The notes under the pieces were generated by a model. It did no database searches, was not told the origin of the DNA, and saw nothing but the letters and a program-made list of their open reading frames with translations. The position numbers and the translations under genes were made by a program. From contig NZ_RKMH01000003.1 of the NCBI RefSeq assembly GCF_003797185.1, forward strand, positions 62,001 through 126,000: a DNA stretch of 64,000 nucleotides, read 5' to 3'. This DNA comes from Gordonia oryzae. Lineage in GTDB: Bacteria > Actinomycetota > Actinomycetes > Mycobacteriales > Mycobacteriaceae. Positions 29,821 to 38,815 of this stretch are shown piece after piece. The first letter of the stretch is position 1. The number at the start of each line of letters is the position of its first letter.

Positions 29821-30147
29821 ATGACCGGACTGTCCACCCATGTCCTCGACGCGGTCTGCGGCGTCCCCGCGGTGGGCGTCGGGGTCTCGCTACAGGATGC
29901 CGCGGGCGGCGAAGTCGCCTCCGGCGTCACCGATTCCGACGGTCGCATCGCGCAGGTGAACACCGACGCACTCGTACCCGGCATCTACCATCTGGTGTTC
30001 GACACCGGGGAATGGTTCGCCGACAACGACATCCGGGGTTTCTACCCGGAGGTCGACATCTGCTTCACCGTCGACGATCCCGATCGGCACTATCACGTAC
30101 CACTGTTGCTGAGCCCGTACTCGTACTCCACCTATCGCGGTAGCTGA
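29821..30147 (+). CDS. uraH: 5-hydroxyisourate hydrolase (transthyretin-like) UraH
   Basis: The 108-residue transthyretin-fold enzyme begins with LSTHVLDAVCG, contains the conserved Arg/His positions (HYHVPLLLSPYSYSTY) and ends with the diagnostic YRGS. It hydrolyses 5-hydroxyisourate to OHCU, the substrate of UraD. It lies 36 bases downstream of uraD. A uricase gene would be expected nearby, but none is in the window. Confidence 0.95.
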   Translation: MTGLSTHVLDAVCGVPAVGVGVSLQDAAGGEVASGVTDSDGRIAQVNTDALVPGIYHLVFDTGEWFADNDIRGFYPEVDICFTVDDPDRHYHVPLLLSPYSYSTYRGS

Positions 30148-30431
30148 CCAGGAGTGCGCACCGGCATCGGGGGAATCCTTCATGCTCTGCGGTGCAGTGG
30201 GTTCTCCGCCCCGTCTGTGGTGGCCTGCGATCTCCTCGAGCCCCCTGCTGTCATGGAGCCCCCTTCTGGCATGAGTACCTTCGTCCAGCCCCGGCGCCGA
30301 AAGAGGGAATCCGTTGCGAATCCGGAACTGTCGCGCAGCATGCCCGCGACCTTCACGAGCCTGCGCATCGGCATCACGATCGGCGCGCTGGTCGCCGAGA
30401 TCGGAACGCCCGGCGACCGCGGCCGGCGGGC
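30148..30431. other. Intergenic region between convergent uraH and pyc
   Basis: This 284-base gap has only short open frames on both strands, none with a recognisable domain or ribosome-binding site. I see no convincing terminator hairpin. It may hold the remains of a lost gene. Confidence 0.5.
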
Positions 30432-33400
30432 CTAACCGATTTCGATGAGCAGGTCCCCGGGTGCCACGGAGGTGACCGCACCCACCGCGACGCGAGTGAC
30501 CTTCCCGGCGACGGGTGCGGTGATGGTGGCCTCCATCTTCATGGCCTCGATGGTGCCGATCGCCGCACCTGCAGCCACCTCGTCGCCGACCTCCACAGAG
30601 ATCGACACCACACCGGCGAACGGGGCCCCGACCGAACCCGGATTGGCCCGGTCGGCCTTCTCGGCAGCCTCCACCGCGGAGTCGATCGCACGGTCTCGCA
30701 CCGCGATCGGGCGGAGTTGGCCGTTGATCACACACATCACGGTTCGCATACCGCGCTCGTCGGCGTCGCTGATCGCCTCGAGGCCGATCAGTAGCACCAC
30801 ACCGGGTTCGAGTTCAACGTGGTGTTCTTCGCCATAACGCAACCCGTAAAAAAACTGGTTCGCCGAGAGCCGTGAGGTATCGCCATACGCTTCCCGGTGT
30901 TCGGTGAACTCCTTGGTGGGACCGGGGAACAGCAAGCGGTTCAACGTTTCCTGCCGGGTCCGCCCCGCGACATCAAGCGCGGCGGAGTCCTCGGCGGCGA
31001 GGTCGACCACCGGCTCGGCGGGGCGGCGGCCCTCGAGCGCCTTGGTGCGCAACGGTTCCGGCCATCCGCCGGGTGGGTCACCCAACTCACCGCGCAGAAA
31101 TCCGATCACCGAATCCGGGATGTCGTAGGCGGCCGGATCATTCGCGAAGTCACGCGGCTCGATACCCTGCCCGACCAGTGCCAGCGCGAGATCACCGACC
31201 ACCTTCGACGACGGCGTCACCTTCACCACACGGCCGAGCATCGCATCGGCGGATGCGTAGGCTTCCTCGACGGCCTCGAAGCGATTACCGAGGCCCAGGG
31301 CGATCGCCTGCTGCCGCAGGTTACTGAGCTGGCCGCCCGGGATCTCGTGCGAGTACACCCGCCCGGTGGGTCCTGGAATTCCGGACTCGAAGGGCGCGTA
31401 GACCTTTCGAATCGCCTCCCAATACGGTTCGAGGTCGCACACCGCATTCAGATCCAGACCGGTGTCGTGCTCGGAGTGCGCGAAGGCGGCCACGATTGCC
31501 GACAGCGGGGGCTGACTGGTCGTACCGGCCAACGCCGCCGACGCCCCGTCTATCGCGTCGGCACCGGCAGTGACCGCCGCCAGATAGGTCGCGAGCTGAC
31601 CACCGGGAGTGTCGTGGGTGTGCACGTGGATAGGGAGATCGAATTCCCTGCGCAGGGCCGTGATCAGCGTGCTCGCCGCAGGCGCGCGCAGCAGACCGGC
31701 CATGTCCTTGATGGCCAGGATATGCGCACCTGCGTCGACGACCTGCTCAGCCAGCCGTAGGTAGTAGTCCAGGGTGTAGAGATCCTCGGCCGGGTTCGCC
31801 AGGTCACCTGTGTAGCTCATCGCCACCTCGGCGACCGCCGTGCCCGTCTCGCGGACCGCGTCGATCGCCGGGCGCATCTGCTCGATGTTGTTGAGCGCAT
31901 CGAAGATCCGGAAGATGTCCACACCGGTGGCGGTCGCCTCGGCGACGAACGCGGTGGTCACCTTCGTCGGATACGGGGTATAGCCAACGGTGTTCGCGCC
32001 GCGCAACAGCATCTGCAGGCAGAGGTTGGGCATCGCTTCGCGCAGCTGCGCCAACCGATCCCACGGATCTTCCTTCAGAAAACGCAGCGCCACATCGTAG
32101 GTCGCACCACCCCAGCACTCCACCGACAGCAGCTGCGGAGTCAGCGCTGCCACATACGGGGCCACGGCGATCAGCGCCGATGTCCGCAACCGTGTCGCCA
32201 GCAACGACTGGTGGGCATCACGGAAGGTCGTGTCGGTGACCCCGACAGCCGGCGACTCACGCAGTGCCCGGGCAAATCCCTCCGGGCCCAGCTCGGTCAG
32301 CTGCTGCTTGGAACCAGCAGACGGCGCACCGAGCAGCGAGCGCTCCATGGCGGGCAGCTTGTCCCGCGGGTACACCGTCGACGGCCGCTCTCCGTGCGGC
32401 TTGTTGACGGTCACGTCAGCGAGGTATTCCAGGATGCGGGTACCGCGATCGGCCGATCCGCCGGTGGTCAGCAACCAGGGCCGCTCGTCGATGAAGGAGG
32501 TGGTCACCCGCCCGGCCCGGAAATCCGGATCGTCGAGAACCGCCTGCAAGAACGGGATATTGGTGGCCACACCACGAATCCGGAACTCCGCCAATGCCCG
32601 TCGGGCCCGGCGCGCGGCAGTGGCGAAGTCCCGGCCACGGCAGGTCAGTTTGACCAGCATGGAATCGAAGTGGCCGCTGACCTCACCGCCAAGGTTGGCT
32701 CCACCGTCCAGACGGATACCGGCACCCCCCGGCGTGCGGTAAGCGGAGATCCGCCCGACGTCGGGCCGGAAACCGGCGGCCGGGTCCTCGGTGGTGATCC
32801 GGCATTGCATCGCCGCGCCGTGCACGGTGATCGCGTCCTGCGTTAGACCAAGATCGGCCAACGATTCACCCGAGGCCACCCGAAGCTGTGCACCCACCAG
32901 ATCCACATCGGTGATCTCCTCGGTCACCGTGTGCTCCACCTGAATTCGCGGATTCATCTCGATAAAGACGTATCTGCCCTGCTCGTCGACGAGGAACTCG
33001 ACCGTACCCGCACACGAGTAGCCGATGTGCCGGGCGAAGGCGACCGCGTCGGCACAGATCCGTTCGCGCAGAACCGGATCGAGCGTAGGTGCCGGAGCCA
33101 GCTCCACCACCTTCTGATGACGCCGCTGCACACTGCAGTCCCGCTCGAACAGGTGGATGACGTCGCCGTGGGTGTCGCCGAGGATCTGCACCTCGATATG
33201 ACGGGGATTGATGACGGCCTGCTCGAGGAATACTGTCGCATCACCGAAGGCCGCTTCCGCCTCGCGCGAGGCAGCCTCGATCGATTCCCGCAGAGTCGAC
33301 GGGTCGTCCACGCGCCGCATTCCGCGGCCACCACCACCGGCCACCGCTTTGACGAACACTGGGAACTGCATTTGTTCCGAGGCCGTCACCAACTCGTCGA

Positions 33401-33830
33401 CATCCGACGACGGCTCCGAGGAGGACAGCACCGGCAGACCCGCGGCCCGTGCCGCCGCGATCGCCTGCGCCTTGTTGCCGGTCAGGTCGAGCACGTCGGC
33501 CTTGGGACCGACGAAGGTGATGCCGGCCGCCGCGCATGCCCGTGCGAGACCGGCGTTCTCCGAGAGGAACCCGTAGCCGGGATACACCGCATCCGCGCCG
33601 CATCGCTGCGCCGCGCCCACCACCTCGTCGACCGAGAGATACGCGCGCACCGGATGCCCGGGGACGCCGATCTGATAAGACTCGTCGGCCTTCAATCGAT
33701 GCAGCGAATTGCGATCCTCATAGGGGAAGATCGCGACGGTGCGGGCACCGAGCTCGTACGCCGCGCGAAACGCCCGGATCGCGATCTCACCACGGTTGGC
33801 CACCAGAACCTTGTCGAACATGCTGCTCAT
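30432..33830 (-). CDS. pyc: Pyruvate carboxylase
   Basis: The single-chain pyruvate carboxylase has 1132 residues. It has a biotin carboxylase domain (DKVLVANRGEIAIRAFRAA, GGGGRGMRRV, EMNPRIQVEHTVTEE; residues 1-450), a carboxyltransferase domain (GVTDTTFRDAHQSLLATR, ECWGGATYDVALRFL) and a C-terminal biotinyl domain with Lys1098 in EAMKMEATI. It makes oxaloacetate from pyruvate for anaplerosis and gluconeogenesis. Length matches the actinobacterial enzyme. The ATG at 33830 was chosen from the conserved N-terminus; the open frame upstream is the tail of the decayed citrate-synthase-family gene. Confidence 0.95.
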   Translation of the reverse strand: MSSMFDKVLVANRGEIAIRAFRAAYELGARTVAIFPYEDRNSLHRLKADESYQIGVPGHPVRAYLSVDEVVGAAQRCGADAVYPGYGFLSENAGLARACAAAGITFVGPKADVLDLTGNKAQAIAAARAAGLPVLSSSEPSSDVDELVTASEQMQFPVFVKAVAGGGGRGMRRVDDPSTLRESIEAASREAEAAFGDATVFLEQAVINPRHIEVQILGDTHGDVIHLFERDCSVQRRHQKVVELAPAPTLDPVLRERICADAVAFARHIGYSCAGTVEFLVDEQGRYVFIEMNPRIQVEHTVTEEITDVDLVGAQLRVASGESLADLGLTQDAITVHGAAMQCRITTEDPAAGFRPDVGRISAYRTPGGAGIRLDGGANLGGEVSGHFDSMLVKLTCRGRDFATAARRARRALAEFRIRGVATNIPFLQAVLDDPDFRAGRVTTSFIDERPWLLTTGGSADRGTRILEYLADVTVNKPHGERPSTVYPRDKLPAMERSLLGAPSAGSKQQLTELGPEGFARALRESPAVGVTDTTFRDAHQSLLATRLRTSALIAVAPYVAALTPQLLSVECWGGATYDVALRFLKEDPWDRLAQLREAMPNLCLQMLLRGANTVGYTPYPTKVTTAFVAEATATGVDIFRIFDALNNIEQMRPAIDAVRETGTAVAEVAMSYTGDLANPAEDLYTLDYYLRLAEQVVDAGAHILAIKDMAGLLRAPAASTLITALRREFDLPIHVHTHDTPGGQLATYLAAVTAGADAIDGASAALAGTTSQPPLSAIVAAFAHSEHDTGLDLNAVCDLEPYWEAIRKVYAPFESGIPGPTGRVYSHEIPGGQLSNLRQQAIALGLGNRFEAVEEAYASADAMLGRVVKVTPSSKVVGDLALALVGQGIEPRDFANDPAAYDIPDSVIGFLRGELGDPPGGWPEPLRTKALEGRRPAEPVVDLAAEDSAALDVAGRTRQETLNRLLFPGPTKEFTEHREAYGDTSRLSANQFFYGLRYGEEHHVELEPGVVLLIGLEAISDADERGMRTVMCVINGQLRPIAVRDRAIDSAVEAAEKADRANPGSVGAPFAGVVSISVEVGDEVAAGAAIGTIEAMKMEATITAPVAGKVTRVAVGAVTSVAPGDLLIEIG

Positions 33831-34004
33831 CCGTTTCTGTCGTTGTCCCGCCACATATGGACCCGATGCACATGCCCCCACGGTGACCCTATCCCGCCGA
33901 GTCCACGGGAAGGGCACAGTCCAGCAATGAGAATGCGGTGCGGCACTCAGTCGTAGGAGGACAGTGGACGGATCAGGGCATTGGCCGCGGGTCTGTTCAC
34001 TGGG

Positions 34005-34875
34005 GCGTGGGGGCCGGCCGACGATCGGGTTCATCACGAAAATAGTTGTGAACTAGGCGATGTCGAATCCCGTCAGGCGTGAGGCCGGACCGGCCGGGAA
34101 GTCGGGATTGGGTTTGCTGCCGTGGGGCTCGACATCTCGTCGGCGAATCCGTGATAGCCGGCGAGCCACCGGGTATCGCCACCATGGTGCGAGGTGTCCT
34201 CGGACACGACGCACATCGTGGACACGCAAAGAATGGCCATTCTTGTTCACCCGATGACCGAATCCCATGATTTTCTCTTTTCGAGACAGTGTGGCCGTGC
34301 ACCATTCCCGCACACGTTCGGGGCGATCAATTCCGATCATGTCGTACATGACCGCCTCGTTCGCCCCTTGGGTGCAGCGATCCCATGGGTGCGGCGATCC
34401 CTTGGGTGCGGCGATCCCTTGAGTGCGGCGATCCCTTGAGTGCAGCGATCGCCGCGGTGACCGCGCCCTGGATGTCGGACTACGTGGAGACGATCACGCG
34501 CTCGGCGAACTCGGAAGTAGTGAACCTGTGTGCAGCGCAGAGCGCCGCCGGTTTCCGGATGCCCGACGGTGGTCGTCAGGATCGCGAACATGCTTTGCGC
34601 CTCAGGAGATTCGCCGCCGGCGACACGTTCCCTCGCGGGGTCCTCGTGCCCAAGGAAGCTGATCGCGGGGCGCACCACATCCATCGGATGGCAGTCCTAC
34701 GGAGTCCGGGCCAGCACGGCCATCGTCGAACAGTCGAGCCGATGGAGCGCTCGCTCGCGCTGCGTGACGGCTGCCGGCTCGGCATCGTCGGCGGTTCGCC
34801 GTGCCAGAGCAGGCAGGCAACCCGCTCGAACGAGCAGCGCAGTGCGAGATCCTGAACCGCGTGGCCGCGGCGGTC
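34005..34875 (-). pseudogene. Decayed citrate synthase-family gene (PrpC/GltA-like)
   Basis: Pieces of a citrate synthase-family enzyme occur in order on the minus strand in changing frames: RGHAVQDLALRCSFERVACL and LLWHGEPPT (about 34870-34790), DDAEPAAVTQRERALHRLD, HPMDVVRPAISFLGHEDP, SEFAERV, the IAALKG region, EAVMYDMIG with REWCTATLSRKEKIMGFGHR, PNPDFPAGPASRLTGFDIA, a stop, and FTTIFVMNPIVG. The best match by memory is 2-methylcitrate or type 2 citrate synthase. The 5' end and C-terminal helix region are missing, and at least four frameshifts, a stop and an internal tandem array disrupt it. It cannot make a functional enzyme. Confidence 0.82.
34365..34449. repeat. 17-bp tandem array, five units, inside a pseudogene
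   Basis: Five contiguous 17-bp units run from 34365 to 34449 (for example CCCTTGGGTGCGGCGAT, with A/G and T/A variants). On the minus strand the unit is ATCGCYGCACYCAAGGG, which is the coding sequence for Ile-Ala-Ala-Leu-Lys-Gly of the decayed citrate-synthase-family gene. The array sits exactly where intact homologs read ALKGPLHGGANEAVM. It therefore arose by repeated duplication of the gene's own codons, and 17 is not a multiple of three. Confidence 0.93.
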
Positions 34876-35021
34876 GCCGGGCCCGGCAGCAGCCATCAGG
34901 AATCGCTGCTGCTCCTCCATCCCCGATGCCGCCCCTACCGCCCGGCGCCCATGTGATTCCCTCCGGTAACGCCACCGATCGCTCGTTCGGTGGCGTCGGA
35001 TAGCGTGATCGGTGGAGGTTG

Positions 35022-36554
35022 ATGCTGGTGTCGGCGACGAATCGCGCTGGGGGTTACCAAGGAACGGGTTCGGGGATAGCGGGCGCGGGGGGCGGGAGCC
35101 ACCCGCAAACCCACCCGCGCGCAGCCGTGGTGGTGCTGTGCGCGGCCGGGATCGTGGTGGCCTTGATGCAGACGATCATCGTGCCGCTGATCCCGCAATT
35201 GCCCGACCTCCTACACGCCGCTCCGTCGGACACCAACTGGGCACTCACGATGACCCTGCTGACCGGCGCGGTCGTCACCCCCATCAGCGGACGACTCGGT
35301 GACATGTACGGCAAACGACGAATGCTGCTCGCCAGCATGGGATGCGTTGCAGCCGGATCGATCCTGTGTGCGCTCTCCAGTGCACTGCTGCCCTTCCTCA
35401 TCGGACGCGGACTGCAGGGACTCGGATTCGGCACCATCGCACTGGGTATCAGCGCGATGCGCGACATCGTGCCGGCCCGCCACCTCGGATCCTCGGTCGG
35501 CACGATGAGCGCATCATTGGGCATCGGCGGGGCACTGGGACTGCCGGTGAGTGCGTTCATCGCCCAGCACGTCGGATGGCACGCCTTGTTCTGGTTGTGC
35601 GCCGCCGCCGCGGGCACGGCCGCGGTCGGGATAGCCCTGACCGTGCCGGAGACTCGTGGCCTGGCCGGTGGCCGTTTCGATCTTCTCGGCGCCGTCGGGC
35701 TGGCGGCGACGCTCGTGTGTCTGCTCCTTCCGCTCTCCAAGGGCGCGAGCTGGGGCTGGGCCTCCGCGGCGACCCTCGGCGTGTCGATCACCTTTCTGGT
35801 CGTCGCCACCGCCTGGTGGCGCTGGGAGCGGCGCCACCGCACCCCTCTGATCGACTTGGGCGTCGCCCTCGACACGCCGGTCCTGCTGACCAATATCGCG
35901 TCGGTGGCGACCGGATTCGCGTTCTACTCCATGCAGTTGATGCCCATCCAACTCCTCATGGCACCGGCGGGCGCACCCATCGGTCTGGGCTTCGACATGC
36001 TGATGGCCAGCCTCGTCCTCGCCCCCAGCGGCATCCTCATGTTCGTGTTCTCCCATGTCAGCGCCTGGCTGACCGGCCGCGCGGGTCCTCGTGTCTCGCT
36101 GGCGGTCGGCGGCCTGGTGATCGGCCTCGGCTACGTCGTGTTCCTCGTCCTCCTGCTCACCGGCGGATTCACGTGGTGGATCATGCTCATCGTCGCCTGC
36201 CTCACCGGAGCGGGCCTCGGCATCGCCTACTCGGCCATGCCCGCACTGATCATGCGCGCAGTGCCGGTCGCGCAGACCGGCGAGGCCAACGGGGTCAACG
36301 CACTCATGCGCGTGGTCGGCACGTCCACCTCCGCCGCGGTGGTAGGGATGGTACCGACCTGGTCAGTGGTGCAGATCCCGGTATCCGGGGGCGCGATCGT
36401 CGTCCCAGACACCAACGGCTACCTCATCGCGTCGATCGTGTCGCTGGTCGCCTGTGTCGTCGCCGCAGCGCTGGCCATGGCGATCCCCACGCCGCCTCGA
36501 CTCGAGATCGAGGCGGTCGCGGTGCTCGGCGGTCGCGATCGCCTCGAGCCCTGA
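35022..36554 (+). CDS. MFS drug/metabolite exporter (DHA2-like)
   Basis: The 510-residue transporter has about 13-14 hydrophobic helices. It shows the MFS motif A-like loop GRLGDMYGKRRML after the second helix and a motif-C-like GIGGALGLPVSAFIAQHVGWHALFW in the fifth to sixth helix region, which marks proton-driven exporters of the EmrB/QacA type. Substrate is unknown. GGTGGAGG upstream fixes the ATG at 35022. It precedes the purine deaminase and xanthine dehydrogenase genes on the same strand (63-base gap), so it could serve that pathway, but nothing in the sequence proves this. Confidence 0.86.
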   Translation: MLVSATNRAGGYQGTGSGIAGAGGGSHPQTHPRAAVVVLCAAGIVVALMQTIIVPLIPQLPDLLHAAPSDTNWALTMTLLTGAVVTPISGRLGDMYGKRRMLLASMGCVAAGSILCALSSALLPFLIGRGLQGLGFGTIALGISAMRDIVPARHLGSSVGTMSASLGIGGALGLPVSAFIAQHVGWHALFWLCAAAAGTAAVGIALTVPETRGLAGGRFDLLGAVGLAATLVCLLLPLSKGASWGWASAATLGVSITFLVVATAWWRWERRHRTPLIDLGVALDTPVLLTNIASVATGFAFYSMQLMPIQLLMAPAGAPIGLGFDMLMASLVLAPSGILMFVFSHVSAWLTGRAGPRVSLAVGGLVIGLGYVVFLVLLLTGGFTWWIMLIVACLTGAGLGIAYSAMPALIMRAVPVAQTGEANGVNALMRVVGTSTSAAVVGMVPTWSVVQIPVSGGAIVVPDTNGYLIASIVSLVACVVAAALAMAIPTPPRLEIEAVAVLGGRDRLEP

Positions 36555-36617
36555 TCGCCTCGAGTCAGCCCACGACATCCGCGCCGAAATATCGCCGTAA
36601 CCGAGCCGTCGTAGCGT

Positions 36618-37982
36618 GTGGCGGTGGCTGGAACCCTCATTCACAACGCACACGTCATCACCGTCGACGAGCACCGCCGAGAGCTGTCGTCGGCGTCAGT
36701 GCTGATCGACGGCGCCACCATCACCGCGGTGTCCACCGACTCGATCCACGACCTGCCCCCAGAGGTGACCCACGTCGACGGAAGCGGCTGTGTGCTCACC
36801 CCGGGCCTGGTGAACACCCATCATCACCTCTACCAGTGGATCACCCGAGGGCTCGCCGCCGATCACACGCTGTTCCAGTGGCTGACGACGCTTTACCCGA
36901 TCTGGGCCGGGATCGACGAGACCGCGGTGCACACCGCCGCGCTGGGTGGCCTCGGCCAGCTGGTGATGTCTGGCTGCACCACCACCACCGACCACCATTA
37001 CGTTTTCCCCCGGGAGGGCGGGGATCTCCTCGGCGCCGAGATCGGTGCGGCGGCCACCATCGGCGTCCGATTCCATCCGACCCGCGGGTCGATGGACCTC
37101 TCGGAGAAGGACGGCGGCCTGCCTCCCGACTCGGTGGTGCAGGGCATCGACGAGATCCTCGAAGCCTGCTCCGACGCCGTCGCACGCTGGCATGACCCGA
37201 GCCCTGGTTCCCTGCTGCAGATCGCTCTCGCTCCGTGCTCGCCGTTCTCGGTCACCACCGACCTGCTCCGCGAGTCCGCCTCGCTGGCACGCGAACTCGG
37301 TGTGCGGATGCACACCCATCTGGCCGAGTCACCGGACGAGAACACCTACTGCGACCAGCATTTCGGCTGTACTCCATTGCAGTACATGGAGTCGGTGGGG
37401 TGGGTCGGCGACGACGTGTGGTTCGCGCACGGCATCGAATTCGCCGACGACGAGATCGCACGTCTGGCCGCCACCTCGACCGGGGTCGCACACTGTCCGA
37501 CCTCCAATGCCCGTCTGGGCAACCGGATCTGCCGCACCCGCGACCTCGTCGACGCCGGGGTACCCGTCGGACTCGGTGTCGACGGCGCGGCCTCCAACGA
37601 GTCGGCGCGATTGCTCGAGGAGGCCCACCAGGCGGTCTTGATGGCACGTGCCCGCGGCGGCCCGACCGCTCTGACCACCCGCACCGCGATCGAGTTGGCC
37701 ACCCTCGGTGGCGCCCGGGTCCTCGGTCGGGACAACGAGATCGGGTCGATCGAAGTGGGCAAACTCGCCGATCTCGTGCTGTGGGACATCAGCGGACTCG
37801 CGCACGCGGGCATTGACGACCCGGTCGCCGCTCTGGTCCTGGGCGCCATCCCACCGATTCGCGGAACCTGGGTAGGCGGGCGCCGCATCGTCACCGACAA
37901 CGACCTGGCGACCGCCGACCTCGACGCAGTGGCCGCCGACTGCGCCGCCGAGCGTCGTCGCCTGCTGGACAAGGCCGGATAG
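36618..37982 (+). CDS. 8-oxoguanine/guanine deaminase-type amidohydrolase
   Basis: The 454-residue metal-dependent amidohydrolase has the HxH pair in GLVNTHHHLYQW, further metal ligands in MHTHLAESPDE and AHGIEF, and a catalytic Asp in GLGVDGAASNES. The NTHHHLYQ and CTTTTDHHYVFP blocks are characteristic of the 8-oxoguanine deaminase subgroup, which makes urate directly from 8-oxoguanine; guanine deaminase is the alternative. The downstream xanthine dehydrogenase genes support a purine role. The next gene begins nine bases later. Confidence 0.86.
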   Translation: MAVAGTLIHNAHVITVDEHRRELSSASVLIDGATITAVSTDSIHDLPPEVTHVDGSGCVLTPGLVNTHHHLYQWITRGLAADHTLFQWLTTLYPIWAGIDETAVHTAALGGLGQLVMSGCTTTTDHHYVFPREGGDLLGAEIGAAATIGVRFHPTRGSMDLSEKDGGLPPDSVVQGIDEILEACSDAVARWHDPSPGSLLQIALAPCSPFSVTTDLLRESASLARELGVRMHTHLAESPDENTYCDQHFGCTPLQYMESVGWVGDDVWFAHGIEFADDEIARLAATSTGVAHCPTSNARLGNRICRTRDLVDAGVPVGLGVDGAASNESARLLEEAHQAVLMARARGGPTALTTRTAIELATLGGARVLGRDNEIGSIEVGKLADLVLWDISGLAHAGIDDPVAALVLGAIPPIRGTWVGGRRIVTDNDLATADLDAVAADCAAERRRLLDKAG

Positions 37983-37990
37983 GAGGAGCC

Positions 37991-38815
37991 GTGGACCTCA
38001 ACACCGTCACCTCGTATCGCCTCGCACGTACCCGAGCCGACCTGGCGCTGACGCCCGGCGAGCGAATAGTCGCGGGCGGAACGTGGTTCTTCAGCGAGCC
38101 GCAGGTCGACGCGTCCGGCGTCGTCGACATCACCGGGATGGGGTGGTCCGATATCGAGGATCTGCCCGATGGCGGTCTTCGTGTCGCGGCCACCTGCCCG
38201 ATCGCGACTCTCGCCTCGTTGCCCGAGCGGCCCGGTTGGCGCGCCCACCCCCTGTTCTTCCAGTGTGCGACAGCATTGTTGGCGTCGTTCAAGATCTGGA
38301 ATGTGGCCACCGTCGGCGGCAATATCTGCCGCTCGTTCGCGGCCGCGTCGATGGTGTCGTTGGCCGTCGCCCTCGATGCCGAGGCACTGATCTGGTGTCC
38401 CGGCGGGGGTGAGCGCCGTGTGCCGGTGGCCGAACTGGTCACCGGCAACGGAACCAACACCCTGGCACCGGGAGAGGTGCTGCGCGCCATCGATTTTCCG
38501 GGCCACGCGTTGCGTGCCCGCACCGGCATGCGCAAGATCGCGCTCGCCGAGCTCGGGCGTTCCGGTGCGGTGGTCACCGGGCGCGTCGACGAGGACGGCA
38601 CCGCGCTCTTCGGCATCACCGCGGCCACCGGGTGGCCGACGGTACTGCGCTATCCGATGCTGCCCGATGCGGAGGTACTGCGCGCCGACATCGACTCCGC
38701 GCCGGGCTATTACACCGACCCGCTCGGCTCCGCGGACTGGCGCCGCGCGGTCAGCGCGGTGCTCGCCGACGAGATCCGCGCAGAGCTCGCCGCCGACCCC
38801 GGTCGGGGGTGGTGA
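37991..38815 (+). CDS. xdhB: Xanthine dehydrogenase FAD-binding subunit
   Basis: The 274-residue FAD-binding subunit of a molybdenum hydroxylase has the FAD-contacting AGGTWFF and TVGGNICRSFAAASM motifs, then a C-terminal CO-dehydrogenase flavoprotein-like domain. It passes electrons from the Fe-S clusters to NAD. GGAGG four to nine bases upstream fixes the GTG start. It overlaps the next subunit gene by four bases (GTGA). Confidence 0.88.
   Translation: MDLNTVTSYRLARTRADLALTPGERIVAGGTWFFSEPQVDASGVVDITGMGWSDIEDLPDGGLRVAATCPIATLASLPERPGWRAHPLFFQCATALLASFKIWNVATVGGNICRSFAAASMVSLAVALDAEALIWCPGGGERRVPVAELVTGNGTNTLAPGEVLRAIDFPGHALRARTGMRKIALAELGRSGAVVTGRVDEDGTALFGITAATGWPTVLRYPMLPDAEVLRADIDSAPGYYTDPLGSADWRRAVSAVLADEIRAELAADPGRGW

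Noticed and set aside
34005-34060. N-terminal extension of pyruvate carboxylase
   Set aside because: The upstream frame (MNPIVGRPPRP) is the tail of the decayed citrate-synthase-family gene; the conserved enzyme begins at 33830.
34365-34449. Possible iterons or replication origin
   Set aside because: The units are copies of codons of the surrounding pseudogene, and no replication gene or AT-rich element adjoins them.
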